Source: Plasmodiophora brassicae
Taxonomy: Eukaryota > Endomyxa > Phytomyxea > Plasmodiophorida > Plasmodiophoridae
DNA: 64,000 nucleotides
Direction: 5' to 3'
Assembly: GCA_039704465.1 (NCBI GenBank)
Contig: JASFAU010000016.1
Location: 124,001-188,000 of the forward strand
The position numbers and the translations under genes were made by a program. The notes under the pieces were generated by a model. The model made no database searches. It was not told the origin of the DNA and was given only the letters and a program-made list of their open reading frames with translations. Below are positions 41,003 to 53,300 of this stretch, in pieces; position 1 is the first letter of the stretch; each line of letters begins with the position of its first letter.

Positions 41003-42473
41003 ATGGGCCTGATCGTCGTGCTAGTTATTAGCCTTGGCGTCGCACTGGCGAAGAAGGCCCTGATCGACGAGACACCTGGCACGAAACGCCTTCCAGGGGG
41101 AACGGGGCTTCCCTTCGTTGGCGAGTCGCTGTCGTTCCTGTGCAACATGCGTGGGTTTATCTCAGAACGCCATCGTCGTTATGGTCCTGCTTTTCGCACG
41201 CACCTGTTCGGGACGCCAACCGCCGTCCTAAGCAAGCCTGACGACGTCAGGAAGGTCCTTCTCGGCGAAGGCAAGATTGTCCAGATGCGGCTGATGAAAC
41301 CGATTCACAACTTGATGGACGGGTCGCTGTTGTCCCAACATGGCGACGAGCATCGACAGTACAGACGCGTATTCCAGCAGGTCTTGTCTCCCAGCGCGCT
41401 GGAGAATAGAATCCCCGAGATCTCCCACATCGTATCAGGTATCGTTGCACAATGGCCGGCAGGGAAGGCCATCGATATCAACAACGACATCCATCAGGTC
41501 GGGTTTCCATATAAATCAGAAGTTGCGATCACCTGACCGGCCCTGTCCACCAGATCGTGTTTCGGCTGAGCCAAACCGTCGTGTTTGGGAGATTCGACGA
41601 GGAACTTACGAAAGTGATCGATCCACTCTTCCAGACCTACAATCGGGGCATGATTTCGCTGCCGGTCAATCTTCCCTGGACAAACTATGGCTCGGCGATT
41701 CGTGCTCGTCGGAAACTGGCTAACGTTATCGCCGAGGAAGTCGCCAAACGCGACAGCGGCGACCACGAGCCTGGCCTGGTCGCGGCCTTACTGGACAAGG
41801 AAGGCGCACAGGTGCCAGCCCAGGCAATGCTAGGACTACTAGCGGGTTACGAAACGACAGCGTTCACGATCGCGATCGTTCTGCATACGATGGCGCGGTA
41901 CCCCGATATCATCGAGCGGCTGCACAAAGAGCACGTCACGATTATGGGGTCGCCGCAGCCGATCACACAGCAGAGCGACCTTAAACAGCTAACCCTGTTA
42001 GACGCCGCGGTAAGGAGCATTTGCAGATTCCAAACTACCTTTAGCGCCCTCACCCTTCCGTCAAGGTTCGCGAGAGCATGCGTCTGTTTAGCACGGCGCC
42101 CGTCGCTGGCCGGGTCTGCACCGAATCGTTTACGACGTCGGACGGATTCCTCGTTCCAGCAGGGTACATGGTGTTCGTCGGGCTGGACGCATTGCCGACC
42201 CGGTTCGCGTCCATCGGGCAGCGCGAACAGTTCTTGCCCGACCGATACCTGAACTCGGAAACAGCGCCGAAACGGTGGGACGAAGCGCCGTTCGGTGGAG
42301 GACCACGAAGCTGTGTCGGATCAGACTTTGGACTCCTGATGGTCAAGCTGGTCGTGTCGGACGTCGTCCGACGATATCGGTGGAGGTTGCCGGACACTGC
42401 TGGGGAATTGCCTCCGTCGAAGCACTCGCTGGAAATCATTCTGGAGCCCCGGCCCAGCAACGGAACCCGATAA
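41003..42473 (+). CDS. cytochrome P450 (CYP85-clan/CYP26-like)
   Basis: Starts with a membrane anchor (MGLIVVLVISLGVALAKKAL); an upstream in-frame ATG at 40961 would add 14 residues. The proline-rich hinge region is LPGGTGLPFVGESLSFL. The I-helix is LLAGYETTA (about 41845), the ExxR motif is RESMRL (about 42072), and the haem loop is FGGGPRSCVG (about 42295-42325) with the axial Cys. GPAFRTHLFGTPTAVLSKPD fits the CYP26/CYP120 side of the CYP85 clan, which acts on retinoids, sterols or terpenoids. At least two introns are needed: near 41502-41545 and near 42010-42070. An ER monooxygenase; substrate unknown. Confidence 0.92.
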
Positions 42474-42497
42474 ACGTCGAGATGTGCCCACCATCCG

Positions 42498-43328
42498 TCA
42501 TTCAGTGCCCAGAATATGAACCCTCCCGGCGCCATCAGCGATGGCGGCCAACTTCGCGCATGGATGCCACTCCACACAGGATACGTTGGCGCCGAAGTCG
42601 GCCTCCAGCAGCGCCCCGTTCGACGTCTGCAGCACGTCCCAGATGGCGGTCCGCCCACTTACAAACATCAGCACCAAGAAGGACCCAGAAGCCTGCAACC
42701 CGCATAGGACTTCCCTTTCGGGAACGAGACTGCTCAAATCAACAGTCGCAGATGGACGTGGGCCGACGCGTTGTACAGTGATTGCCCTGGCGGACAGCAG
42801 AGAGGCCACAGCGAATCCGGGCGAACCTTCAGGCTGAAGAAACGAACGCGATAGCGCGTGTTGCGTATTGGGGAGCGAACACATAACGTCGCCACTCTGT
42901 AGGTGAAGGACGGTCGTAGAACCATCCTCAAGGACGACGACGACGACGGAACCGTCGTTGGAGACATCAAGCGCGGCGACTGGCACCGAGGGAATATCGG
43001 GCGCATACCGCCATTGCTGTCGCAGCGTTGCCGGATCCCAGCTGGAGACAAACCCGATCCCGGCAGCGACGATGTGCCCCGACGTGCAGCGTAATCGCTG
43101 AACGGCATCAGCGACCTGTATCGACCGAGCGCCCAGCCATACGCGTTGCCCGTCAGCGGCGACGGCGATCCGCCCATCGCGACCCCAGGCGACGTCTTCC
43201 ACCGACCGGAACTCGTACGCCTGCAGACGAACCCACTGCCGGCCGCGCCGCAACGTCTCCCCGAACGTCATGACGGAGCCAACCCCGGCGACGACGGCGA
43301 CGACCGGTGCGTGACGCGCGAAACACAT
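42498..43328 (-). CDS. beta-propeller (WD40-like) protein, C-terminal exon
   Basis: A 276-codon minus-strand frame made of repeated beta-strand units: VEDVAWGRDGRIAVAADGQ, VAALDVSNDGSVVVVVLEDG, AIWDVLQTSNG and VSCVEWHPCAKLAAIADGAG. This is the pattern of a WD40-type propeller. The first codon follows an acceptor-like GGTGGCAG, so this is probably not the true start. An upstream exon around 43590-43480 (MEPSRRRRRSVAKAPGRL) may belong to it. The protein could be a scaffold of several kinds; orthologue not recognised. Head-to-head with the ceramidase-like gene. Confidence 0.7.
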   Translation of the reverse strand: MCFARHAPVVAVVAGVGSVMTFGETLRRGRQWVRLQAYEFRSVEDVAWGRDGRIAVAADGQRVWLGARSIQVADAVQRLRCTSGHIVAAGIGFVSSWDPATLRQQWRYAPDIPSVPVAALDVSNDGSVVVVVLEDGSTTVLHLQSGDVMCSLPNTQHALSRSFLQPEGSPGFAVASLLSARAITVQRVGPRPSATVDLSSLVPEREVLCGLQASGSFLVLMFVSGRTAIWDVLQTSNGALLEADFGANVSCVEWHPCAKLAAIADGAGRVHILGTE

Positions 43329-43714
43329 CTGCCACCGACATCGTCAGCCAGCTGCGACCGACCCAAACATTATGGACGACTCGTCAGTGCAGCAGCGGCA
43401 GCTGCCGCCGCGAACGTCTCGAGACACACGCACGACCTTTCGGATGGGGTGGCCGACCGCAACGCAGCAGCGGATCCCGAGCTGCGGCACGTCGGCAGCG
43501 GTCAGGCGACCGGGTGCCTTCGCGACGGACCGCCTGCGCCGCCGCGACGGTTCCATTCGAAAACGCCGCCGTCGCCCGATCGTATCGCGACGAGTGCAAT
43601 GGGGAAACCCGCTGTCGCAGGCCCGCCCCGCGATCGGTGTGGGCCTGTATAGCGACACGTTTGGTGCGTTGTTCCACTTCGGTTGGTGTGCCCCGCGGTC
43701 AATGAATCGCACGA

Positions 43715-44578
43715 GTGGCTTTGGCCGTCAAAATGGTGATGGCGTCGCGGCGTGTCGCGTTGCTGCCGGGGGTTGTCGCGGGCGCCGCTCTGCTGATCGC
43801 GGCTGCCAGGCCGGCCGTTGCGCTGCCGGCGCTGATTGCCCAGGGCATTGCCGTGTTTGCGGCGATCATGTGGCGAGGGCGCCCGTTGCCCCAGGATCTG
43901 GCGTACCACCGCTTCGTGGACCAGCGCACGGGTCGCGTCTGTTCGCCGCTGCTCTCCGTGCCGAACGCATCCGACGTCGTGAGCAACATCGTGTTCTTCG
44001 TGTTCGGGGTCGACGGTGTCGTTGCCGTTGCCCAACCCGGTCGTATTCCATTGCGGTCGCCAGCAGCCGAGTATCCCGCCCTACTGACCTTGTTCGTATC
44101 TGTCACGATGGTGGCGTTCGGGTCGGCGTACTACCATTGGAGGCCCTGTAATCGTCGCCTGGTTTGGGATCGGCTGCCCATGTCGTTCGGGTTTGCCTCC
44201 GTGATCTATTTAGTCGTATGCGAGCGAGTCCCAGCCAGCGTTGCATGGCTGTATGTGCTTGTAGTTATCAGTGCTACGAGTGTGATCTATTGGGCTGTGG
44301 TCGACGACCTTCGCCCGTACCTGTTCGTGCAGTTCTACGGAATCGTCTTCCTCATTCAGGTGATGGCCGTGCTCCCGTCGCTCTACACGCACGCGTCGTT
44401 GTGGCCCACCGTTCTCGCCGTCTACGTCCTCGCCAAAATCGCTGAGGTTCTGGACGCCCAAATATTTCGCTGGACGAAGCGCACCGTTTCGGGCCATACC
44501 GTCAAACACCTCCTCGCTGGCGTCATCTTCAAGCACGTCACCCTGACACTTAAACAACGCCGACTACTAACTGGGTGA
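43715..44578 (+). CDS. ceramidase-family (CREST) multi-pass membrane protein
   Basis: Single exon, 287 codons; ATG candidates at residues 1, 7 or 9. Seven or so membrane segments. Metal/active-site motifs of the CREST superfamily are present: AYHRFVDQR, VPNASDVVSNIVFF, TMVAFGSAYYHWRPCNRR followed by LVWDRLPM, and near the end SGHTVKHLLAG. The sequence is closer to the bacterial-type group of this family than to animal ACER enzymes. Members hydrolyse ceramides, or are of unknown substrate, in ER/Golgi membranes. The lack of introns among intron-rich neighbours would fit an acquired gene but does not prove it. Confidence 0.83.
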   Translation: MALAVKMVMASRRVALLPGVVAGAALLIAAARPAVALPALIAQGIAVFAAIMWRGRPLPQDLAYHRFVDQRTGRVCSPLLSVPNASDVVSNIVFFVFGVDGVVAVAQPGRIPLRSPAAEYPALLTLFVSVTMVAFGSAYYHWRPCNRRLVWDRLPMSFGFASVIYLVVCERVPASVAWLYVLVVISATSVIYWAVVDDLRPYLFVQFYGIVFLIQVMAVLPSLYTHASLWPTVLAVYVLAKIAEVLDAQIFRWTKRTVSGHTVKHLLAGVIFKHVTLTLKQRRLLTG

Positions 44579-44766
44579 TTATTCCCAGGCATTCGAACCA
44601 GCATGGCAGTTGGAAGTTCCCCTAGACTACGTAGGCGACCTGAAGCAAGCGCAAGGCAGCCATTGGGGCGGCCTGCGACCCACGAGGTTACGGAAGCGGA
44701 ATGTTCCAGTCGTCACTTGTCTGCACAGTCACGGAGTTTCTGGGAAGGCAGACGTGTTCGTGGGCC

Positions 44767-45827
44767 ATGAGCGCTGCCCGAATGTGGCTAATGGCAGTCG
44801 GCATTGCCGTGCTCGGGTCTGTGGCGGCGCAGCTGGTGCCAGTGCCGACCTCGCCAGATCCAGCATCGCCGTCTGATGATCCGGCGCCTCCGGTGCAATC
44901 GGGTCGGGCGCGTCGACAGGCGCGGTTCCAGGCCGAGCGTGATCAGCTGCTGTCCTCCGTGCAGATGGCGCTCTCGGTCAATGCTTCGATCCAGGGTCGA
45001 TTGAATGCGCTGGATCATATTGCGGATTTGACGATGGACCTGGAGCACGCCCAGGCGCTGTCCGCAATGGGCCTGTTCAGGCAGTTGGTCGGTGTTCTAA
45101 CGGCGTGCCTGAATACGACGCCTCAGACATGCTCGGCATCGGAACTATCAAGCTTGCTAAAGCGTCAAAGTCGCGCGGATGGATGTGATGCTCTTGCGGC
45201 ACAGATTTGTATTGTCCTCGGGAGCGCGGCGGCCTACAAACCTTCCATCGCAGCCGCTGTTCGGGAAGCGGGAGCGCTAACGCCATTGGTATCGCTGGCG
45301 TTTGTGGCCCCTCAGTCTCGTGAATCAACTCATCGCGCGCTGTATGCCCTGAATGCTTTGGTCAGGCATGACGATACCAGTGCCGTGCTTGTTTCTGCCG
45401 ACGCTGCCGCCGTCAATGCTCTGGCCGCGCTCGTCTACAGACGGCAACATCACACGCGCGCTCTGCAAATGGTAGAGACCCTGGCGCATCTACTGCCCGT
45501 TCGGTTGTGTGATCAGGTTGCGGAAGCGATTGTGGCCGGCGACTCCAGAGGTCAGGCGTTCCAGGCGGCCCTGGCGCTTATTGACCACCATGGTAGCTAT
45601 ACCGTTTTCCTGCTTTTGATTTGTCTCTCATTGCCGAATGCTGATTTCCGTATTCTAAAGGTGAGGTATGCTGCCAGAAGGTGATGCGGCCCGATGTAGT
45701 CGCTATATTACAAGGCCACCAATGCGACATCGATGACGACCACGAGCGCGCTGTCATTGGCCGTCTTCTCTCCCGGTACGACTCCGACAGGAATGTCACC
45801 GCGTTCTCGCAAGGCATGCCGATTTAG
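44767..45827 (+). CDS. SIL1-like ER nucleotide exchange factor (Fes1/HspBP1 family)
   Basis: Exon 1 is 44767-45592 and exon 2 is 45661-45827, with a 68-nt GTAGCT...TAAAG intron in phase 1. A signal peptide (MWLMAVGIAVLGSVAAQ) leads to an armadillo-like core: LDHIADLTMDLEHAQALSAM, AAQICIVLGSAAAYKPSIAA, REAGALTPLVSLAF and HRALYALNALVRHD. These are the conserved blocks of HspBP1/Fes1/SIL1, which release ADP from Hsp70. The signal peptide points to the ER and BiP, that is SIL1. Exon 2 adds EVCCQKVMRPDVVAILQGHQ and ends at TAG. There is no KDEL-like end. Confidence 0.75.
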
Positions 45828-46122
45828 CAAGCACATCGACTCCACCATGGTTCCAAAGTCTGTAAATTGAACAGGAAATTTATTTATTAGGTGTCGGCGC
45901 ATTGTCGGCTTTTCGCATTAACCGGGCCTGAGCGCGGCGCATTGTTCTATCGCATCGCCCAGCACACAATTTGCGGTTCTGCGATCATCCGCGGATGCAT
46001 TGCGGAACGCACGCAGCCACGCACCTCGACTGCCGTTTTGTTGTACGGTGCCCTTATAGTCCGCAAGACCGCATTCCGGTTGGTATTGCTGCGTTGTGGG
46101 TGCCCGGTGATCCACACTCGCA
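45828..46122. other. intergenic gap
   Basis: 295 bp between two plus-strand genes; nothing recognised. Confidence 0.5.
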
Positions 46123-47058
46123 ATGATCAGATTATTGAGCGTCGTGGCTGTTCTGATGGTGGGCATGGCCATCTCTGTCGCGATAGCGATGCAGCCGTCG
46201 CGCGAAGACTACAGCCCTCCCGCAAACAGTTACGTCGATATTGCAAGTGACGATTCTGATGGTCCTCAATCGGACGCCCTATCGATGCGTGAAGCAGTGC
46301 TGGACTCTGGAAGGCCATTTCCGTTCAACACGTTGGTCAACTCCCGACGGCATATGAGCGAGCTGGCCGACTGCTGGGTTCCAGTACCTGAATCGACATC
46401 AACTAACCTGGCTATCAGCACGACTGTCCTGGCAGCCCTGATACAAATCGGCATCGTCCAGATAGCCATCGTCCTGCTTTGCAGTGCCAATGCGGGCGGG
46501 TTTATCGCAGCTCTCCCTAGGGACGACCGCTCACCACCGAATCGCGCACTCCCCAAGCTGATGCTGTCCTCGTGGGCCAGTGTAGGAGCCAGCACTGGAG
46601 TTCAAGCCCTTGCGGCCGCCATAATCATCAATGTGTTCAAGACTCTCCCTCGTCATATTGCTCGTAAAGTGGCCTGCTTCATCAGCAGATACATGCAGTT
46701 GGCTGGATTCTTCGCCGGCGGTATGGCGGCCAGCGCTGCCGTGGGCCAGGACATCGGCATCGGCGCCAGGTGCGGGCTCATCTACGCAACCGCCATGCTA
46801 ATCCCTGAATGGTGGATCTATTACCGTGGGAAACGTCTGTCTCGTGCCGGTGCGTTTATCAGCCCGCTATGGTGGGTCGACCTGGCGATGTCCGTGTCGT
46901 TCGTCTTCTTCGCCGTCCTTGCACTGTTGCTAACCGTCCCTGTGCCTTCGCGCAAGCTGGCCCTCATCGGTGCTGTCATGGGCCTGGCTGGCCTCGGTGA
47001 CATCGCATGCGTGGCCGACACGTTCGCGGCGCCGACTCCTCCACTTGATCCCAAGTGA
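46123..47058 (+). CDS. unknown multi-pass membrane protein
   Basis: A single-exon 311-codon frame. An N-terminal signal or anchor (LLSVVAVLMVGMAISVAIAM) precedes an acidic luminal stretch (YVDIASDDSDGPQSD). Then come about six hydrophobic segments, including ISTTVLAALIQIGIVQIAIV, AGFFAGGMAASAAVG and LAMSVSFVFFAVLALLL. It ends TPPLDPK without a retention signal. Followed by AATAAA at about 47082, a possible polyadenylation signal. No family recognised. Confidence 0.7.
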   Translation: MIRLLSVVAVLMVGMAISVAIAMQPSREDYSPPANSYVDIASDDSDGPQSDALSMREAVLDSGRPFPFNTLVNSRRHMSELADCWVPVPESTSTNLAISTTVLAALIQIGIVQIAIVLLCSANAGGFIAALPRDDRSPPNRALPKLMLSSWASVGASTGVQALAAAIIINVFKTLPRHIARKVACFISRYMQLAGFFAGGMAASAAVGQDIGIGARCGLIYATAMLIPEWWIYYRGKRLSRAGAFISPLWWVDLAMSVSFVFFAVLALLLTVPVPSRKLALIGAVMGLAGLGDIACVADTFAAPTPPLDPK

Positions 47059-47080
47059 CCGGTCCCCTCATTGCTACCCG

Positions 47081-47087
47081 TAATAAA
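47081..47087 (+). promoter_or_regulatory. possible polyadenylation signal
   Basis: AATAAA lies about 25 bp after the stop of the membrane-protein gene. Position fits; use in this organism is unverified. Confidence 0.4.
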
Positions 47088-47372
47088 ACTTTGATCTGGA
47101 CCATCATTCCAAACGAAACGCTGCTGGGCTACACTCTTGGGGGAGCTTCAGCCACGTGACGTGACCTTTTGGTTTGCGCGCGGTTGGGGCGGCCGACTTG
47201 CACCGCGCAAATTTGCGACGCCTGTGCTCATTTCCGCCCTCGTTCGGGAGATCGTCCCCACTGTGACGGGATGCGCCTCCTTGCCGCTGTGAAGGTGTTC
47301 GTCGCCACACTTTGCCTGTTTCGAGGTTGCGTTTTACAGAGCGGGGACGGTGGTCGACCGTGGAGGGGGCCG

Positions 47373-50300
47373 ATGTCGACCTCCGACCAGCAGCAGGCGC
47401 CCGCACCCGTGATCGGCCGGCGCATCACGCCCGACTACGGTGTCATGGTGCACCCGGCCGCGTCCAGCCATCCGCAGGTGATCGTGGTGCAACCGGCGGT
47501 GCCGTCGCGACGTGCACCCGTCCCTGCAACCGCGCCGAAGAAACGATCGAAGAAGGCATCCGCTGACGTCCAGCCCGATCCGAAGCCGATTCCACGTCCT
47601 AAAGAACGCGTGCGCCCTTGGGCAATCGAGAAGGACGGCCCTCCTCATGCCAGGACGTCTCCTCAGACCGACAAACCAACGGTGTTATCATCATCTGCAC
47701 CCAGGAAGCGATCCAGGGACACGCCCAGCTCTCACGTCGAGTTAGCGCGTGTCGATGGTGATGCCCCGGCCGCAAACAATGCTCCAGGCGTGTTGAAGGA
47801 GGCCGTTACGCAGCATATGAAGCAGCGGTTTGCGCTGGCGACGAAGAAGCTGCGAGAGGAGAGCCTGCTCCAGGAGAGGCGCCTCCGTGAAGTGGAGGAG
47901 CGACGCGCTCGTCTGGATGAGCTGTCGAACAAGATCCGCCGCGGGAATCGACGTCGCGTCTCGATATCCCAGCACGACGTGAACATGTCGAAAAACAAGG
48001 AGAACTCGCACAGCAACAACGCTGGCAACTTCAGCAACGAGGAGGCACCGCTCTGCCCAGTTTCGAAGCCGTCGCCTGTGTCGAAGGCGTCTCCGTCGAG
48101 TATTCCCATGACAGCGCCGATCTTCACGGGAAAGACGGCACTCGATGCCAAGGCGAAGCGGAGACGAGCCCGAATGATAGCAGATGCCGCGAAGAAGCGA
48201 GCGGAAGCTGTTCGTCAGGACGAGCTCTCCAAAGTAAGTGACGCATGGCGTATTGTGCAACTCCCTTTCTGACCACGACCTTCAGCCGGCTCCAAAGACT
48301 TCGCCTCGGGAGTATGGGACGGAGCAGATGAAGGCCTACATGAAGAAGAAGAAAATGGAGATGATCATACGCAGAAGGCAGGAGCGCAAAGAGGAAGAAC
48401 AGGTTTGCATCTGTACTCAGAGCGCAAGAGCATAGTCTCATTGAAAGTGGATCATCATGTGCAGAAGCAGAGACACCGGCTCGAACAGTTGCGGTTAGCG
48501 GAAGAGATCCACAGGAAAGGTGCTCGTTTGCACCGTTTGAAAATGCAGGAACGACGCGTTACGCAAGAAGCCGACGGTCGCCAGCAGAAATCGCCGAGCC
48601 CTGTCCCAGGAGGTACGCCCGGGGGGTTCACTCTCTGTTGTCCATCTAACGGCTGGTAGGTATTGCTGGCATGGCAACGGGACCGGAACCATCCACCACA
48701 AGTGTATTACGTCTCACGAAGCTGTGTACTTCTCCAGCTAAAGATGAACAGGTCTCACTGCCGCAGCCGCAACTGGCCGAGTTGTCTGTGAAGAACTCGT
48801 CTCTTACAATTGGCAAGCAAACCCAGCTGAAGGACGCCGTACTGGCTCGTCTTCGGGAGGGTCTTCGTCGCGAGTTTCAGACGGTACCGTTTGTCCCGGA
48901 ATTACCCACCGGGCCATTGACCTTCGTTCATCAGGATGAGGTGCCAGAAGCGGCCGTAGACAGGACGGAAGAGGAGGCTGCTGTTGCTGAGGTGGAATCC
49001 AGCCCCACCGAAGCTCCTGCAGCTGCTGATGACCTGTGGTCTAAGCTGGAGCATCTTAACCAGTTCGCCGGAGCGCTCTCTCTGCGAGCGTCCCATCTGG
49101 CGGAGAGGCAAGGACGCATAACCAGGCAAGTATCGCGTGCACCGACCCCTGATTCCGAAGCGCACGAACCGGCAAGTGCTATTGCCCCAGCAGGCGCCAC
49201 CGAAGCTTCGCCATCTGAACCTCACGTTTTCGCTCCCTCCTCGCCGTCCAGCCGTCCAGACAGTTTGCCCGGTCCACCTGAAAGTTGGTCAAACGCGTGC
49301 CAAGCTAATGCCTCCGTTATCAACGATTCTTCTGCGGGAAACACGGCCGATGGTATCGACTCCTCTGGATCGGCAGGACGGTCACCTGTGCAGCCGTCAG
49401 CCTCCCCGTTATCTGCTGCTCCGCTCACCTGTTCGCCCGATGCCCATGCGCTATCATCCGCCATCGCCAGCGTTGCAGATGCGTTTGACCAGGCACCTGA
49501 TTGTTCGGCCTCTATCGATGACAACGCTGCCGAAGGATGTGCCGATGTCGTTCCATCATCGAACACGTCAGTTCGTGACGCTGAAGGAAGCTCATACGCG
49601 ACGGATTTCGAACTTGATGACGTTGACGGCAGTGACTCGCGCCACAGCACGCTCTTCGATCAGATCGAAGGCGAACTGTCTGCTCAGCGTCCTCAAGCGG
49701 ATCCGAACAGCATTCTCAACATTTTCGCCCAACGTCTTCTGGCCAGTCGCGAAAGGCTTGCTCGTTCGCCGCCTAATGCAGATAAGGTGTCGTCGAAGTC
49801 GGACGACGCCCATTGTTCGCCGCCCTCGACCTTTGCTGCACCTGCAGTTGACGTTGATGCTCGGCCTAAAACGCCTCCGAAGACGCCTGGCGTCACGCGT
49901 CCAAGCAAGTTCTCCCGTACCGCAACTGTCGCGTCTGACAATGCTAAGCCTGTGGTTGAGGTCCAGCATGACCAGAAGCCCACCCCAGAGGTGAACGACC
50001 ATTCTTCTCCAGCGCCGGCGCCAGCTGCTACGCCAGGTTCCGTGTCACCTACTTCAAGTCCATTGGACACAGACGAGGTCGTCGTAGCAGATGAGTATGC
50101 GCCGTCGCGACTGGGCGAATTGCTGGACCTCGCTCTGGGTGAAGAGGACGTCGATGCTGTTCCTGAGCAGTCCGATCCGAAGTTGTCGCCCCACTCACTG
50201 GAGCGGAAGCTGGTTTCCGAGTTACGTCACCTCGAAGAGCTCGACAGTGCTCGGCTCCAGATCGCCGAACTTGAACACGCTGAGGAAACGAGGGTCATGA

Positions 50301-53300
50301 GCAAGCTGTTGCAGGAGTCGCGGCAGGAATTGCACATCATCACCCAACGAATGGAACTCGATGCGGAGCGCGCGCAACTCGATCGGTCCCTCAAAGAGCC
50401 GCCGAAGCCAGATAACGCACCGGTGACTGTGAAGGAGCTGGACCTCATCGCTTCGAAGATTGTTTCGGCCATCGACTCGTCTCGCGTTCACGTCGCCAGT
50501 ACCGCACTCCTCCATGAAGGTACGCGCCCGCACAATATCGAGGAATGTGTTGTATCCGGCTTTGACATGTGGACGAAGACAACGCGGACGTGCTTAGGAC
50601 GTTGGAAGGGCGCGCCTCCAAGCCAGACGTCATTCACGACCAGGGCGTCAGTATCGAATCCTCTACATTCTGGCCGTTACTGAGTATGACCCGCAGAACG
50701 AAATGGCGAAGTTCAAGGGCCTAGAGGCGGAGATGAACGAACGGGAACGTATCGCGAGCGAAAAGCGTTTGCTCGCCGAGAGGATCATCGTCGACAAAGA
50801 AGAGCAGAATCGACGTACCCGAGAGCTTCGCGAAATGGAATCTCGTGCAAACACGCTCTTGGAGCATGCCCTCCGCATGCCAGTTGAGGTACGCTTGACG
50901 ACGAGCTGTTCCAACCACCACGTCTAACCAGTATCGGCAGGACGGCCATCTTGAGGTGGCCGTGCCGACGCAGCGGTCACCTGATCGATCCGTCTCCGTC
51001 GCCTATTCGGAGAACTTCGAATCGGAGGCGGGTTCGGGCAGCGCCGCAGATGGGACGGACGAGCCAGAATGCCAGGAACGAGCGCCAACCTCGGCTCTTC
51101 CCGTTGAGCAGCGGTCAGTCGCTCGGGCAGATATCGATCATTCCGGTCCGCTATCGTCCTCCTCTGTTTCCGTTGACGTCCGCTCCCGGGAACCGTCGGA
51201 TGCATCTGCTGAAATTGAATTTAGCGAAGATGCTCCTGAAGCGTTGCCTGATCCTGCCCGCAATGTCGGCAAATCATCTGACGAGTCGATCGAGATCGAG
51301 TTCAGCGAAGACGACCGTGACGCATCTCCCACGACGCCAGTGACCGCCGCTGCCCGTGAAGATCGTCGCGTTTCCTCCCTGTCGGACGATATCAGTGTTG
51401 CGTTCGAGTCAGACGCGTCCCCTGCCCACCAGAGCGACGTCTACAGTCAAACATTTGGGAGCGTGTCGCGTGGTGATATCACTGACGACAGCACCGCGTT
51501 CAATGACAAGGCTGACGATCAAGGCGAACGCGGTTCCGTCTCGTCGGCGATCCCTGAAGCGTTCGTTACCGACAACCGCACTGGCTCGATCGCATCCGAT
51601 ATCCATGAAGGGTCTGCTGCTGCTGAGTACCAGACGAGTTCTGTCGCGTCGGATATCGCTGAGGAATCGGCCGCAGATGACTGGGCCAGTGTTGCGACCG
51701 GACAGACTGATGGGACGATCACGCTGGACATCCCGGAGGCCGTTCCTGAACGACCTGACCAAGACCAGGACCGTACCGACGCTTCAGAGCTTGACGATCG
51801 CGATTCTGTCCCTGAAAGCGTGTCGACTGCCGACTCTGACTCGGTCGGCATCGATCAAGGCCATGGCACGAGCATCGAGGAGTCGCTCGCCTCAGTGGAT
51901 GGCGCCTCTGCGTCCGTTCCGCATGTCGTCGAGCGCGAGGACGAGATTGCAAGCGAGCCCGGCCTCTCTCGAAGCGCATCGCGATCAAGCAGCGCCTATT
52001 CGCTGCCTGATGCGTGTGACGATGTCGCCGACGCAACGCTGGACATTCCCGACACTGTCCCTGAGTACGTTGACGAGGCGATCGCCAGCAGCAAGGTGGC
52101 ACTCGCGGTCGAGGTTCAACCAGGTACGCGTTCGTATTGCACAGGCGCTCGTTATTGCTGACAGAATCATGCATAGGCGAGGGTGCTGTTGAGGTTGTGG
52201 CTGTCTGTGATGCGTTCAACGAGGACGAACCTGGACCGGCAGTTGCCGAGGTGGCTGATAGAGGCTCGCAGAAGGGTTCGGGCGGCGTCGAAGACACCGA
52301 TGCGGGTGACGAGGTTGAGGCCGACAGCAACGACAACCTGACGGCAGACGATGCATCATCGGTCGATATTGCAGAGTATTACGCTGCCAACAGGGCCTGC
52401 GATCACGTCGACGTGACCCAGCAACGACCTTCCGATGAAGACGTGGCGACCGAGGCTCCGGGTTTCGTTGAACATGTACCTTATGCAAGTTCGTCCGACG
52501 TCCAAGACGAGCGTCCATCTGTTGGCGTCGAGTCGCAACACGACCCGGCTCTGCCTGCCGAGGTCTCCGACGACGACGTTGCGAGCGAGCTTGACGAAAC
52601 GACCGATGCTGTGACCGTTCGGGCTGAGATCGATGCACTCGGGCGTATGCTCATGACAGCGTCTGTTCATGGTCAGGTTGACGCGGATGACCCTGTCGAG
52701 CACAATGAGACGTTGCAGCCGGAAACCGACGAGCCGCCTGCTGCGGTCGATCACCCACGTTGCCTGGTTTCATCAGACGACGCGCAAGAGGGCCCAACGG
52801 CGGCGCCTCCGCTGTCTAGTGAAGCCCTGATGGAGCAACCGATTCATGAGCCCATGTTGACACCTGTCGCTGCGCCCGATGACGACGATGGGATTGAAAA
52901 TGGCGAAACTGTCGATGAAGTGCTGGACCGAGCGCATATCGACGAGCTTGGGCGAATGCTTACAACTGTAAGGGCGTCAAACGAACCAGAACCAGGCGAT
53001 GCGACCAAGAAACAGGAGAGTGTTGATGAAGGCGCGGCTGCTAAGGCCACTGCTGGTGACGACGAGCCTTATTATTCCACCGACGCCTTGCCCTACGATA
53101 CTGCCACGCCTGCCCCGGCCTTATCAGCGCCGGTTGAACCAGGCGCCGTGCCCGAAAGCGTCGCGTTCCACGAATCCGTTGACGTACGTGTGACCACGCT
53201 CGTCTTCCCCCTGTCGTGACTGATCGCTCGTTGCCTGGTTTAGGAGTCCGAGCTCGTCGACGACGACCTGGGCCTGCTGAACGTCATCGATGAAGAGAGG

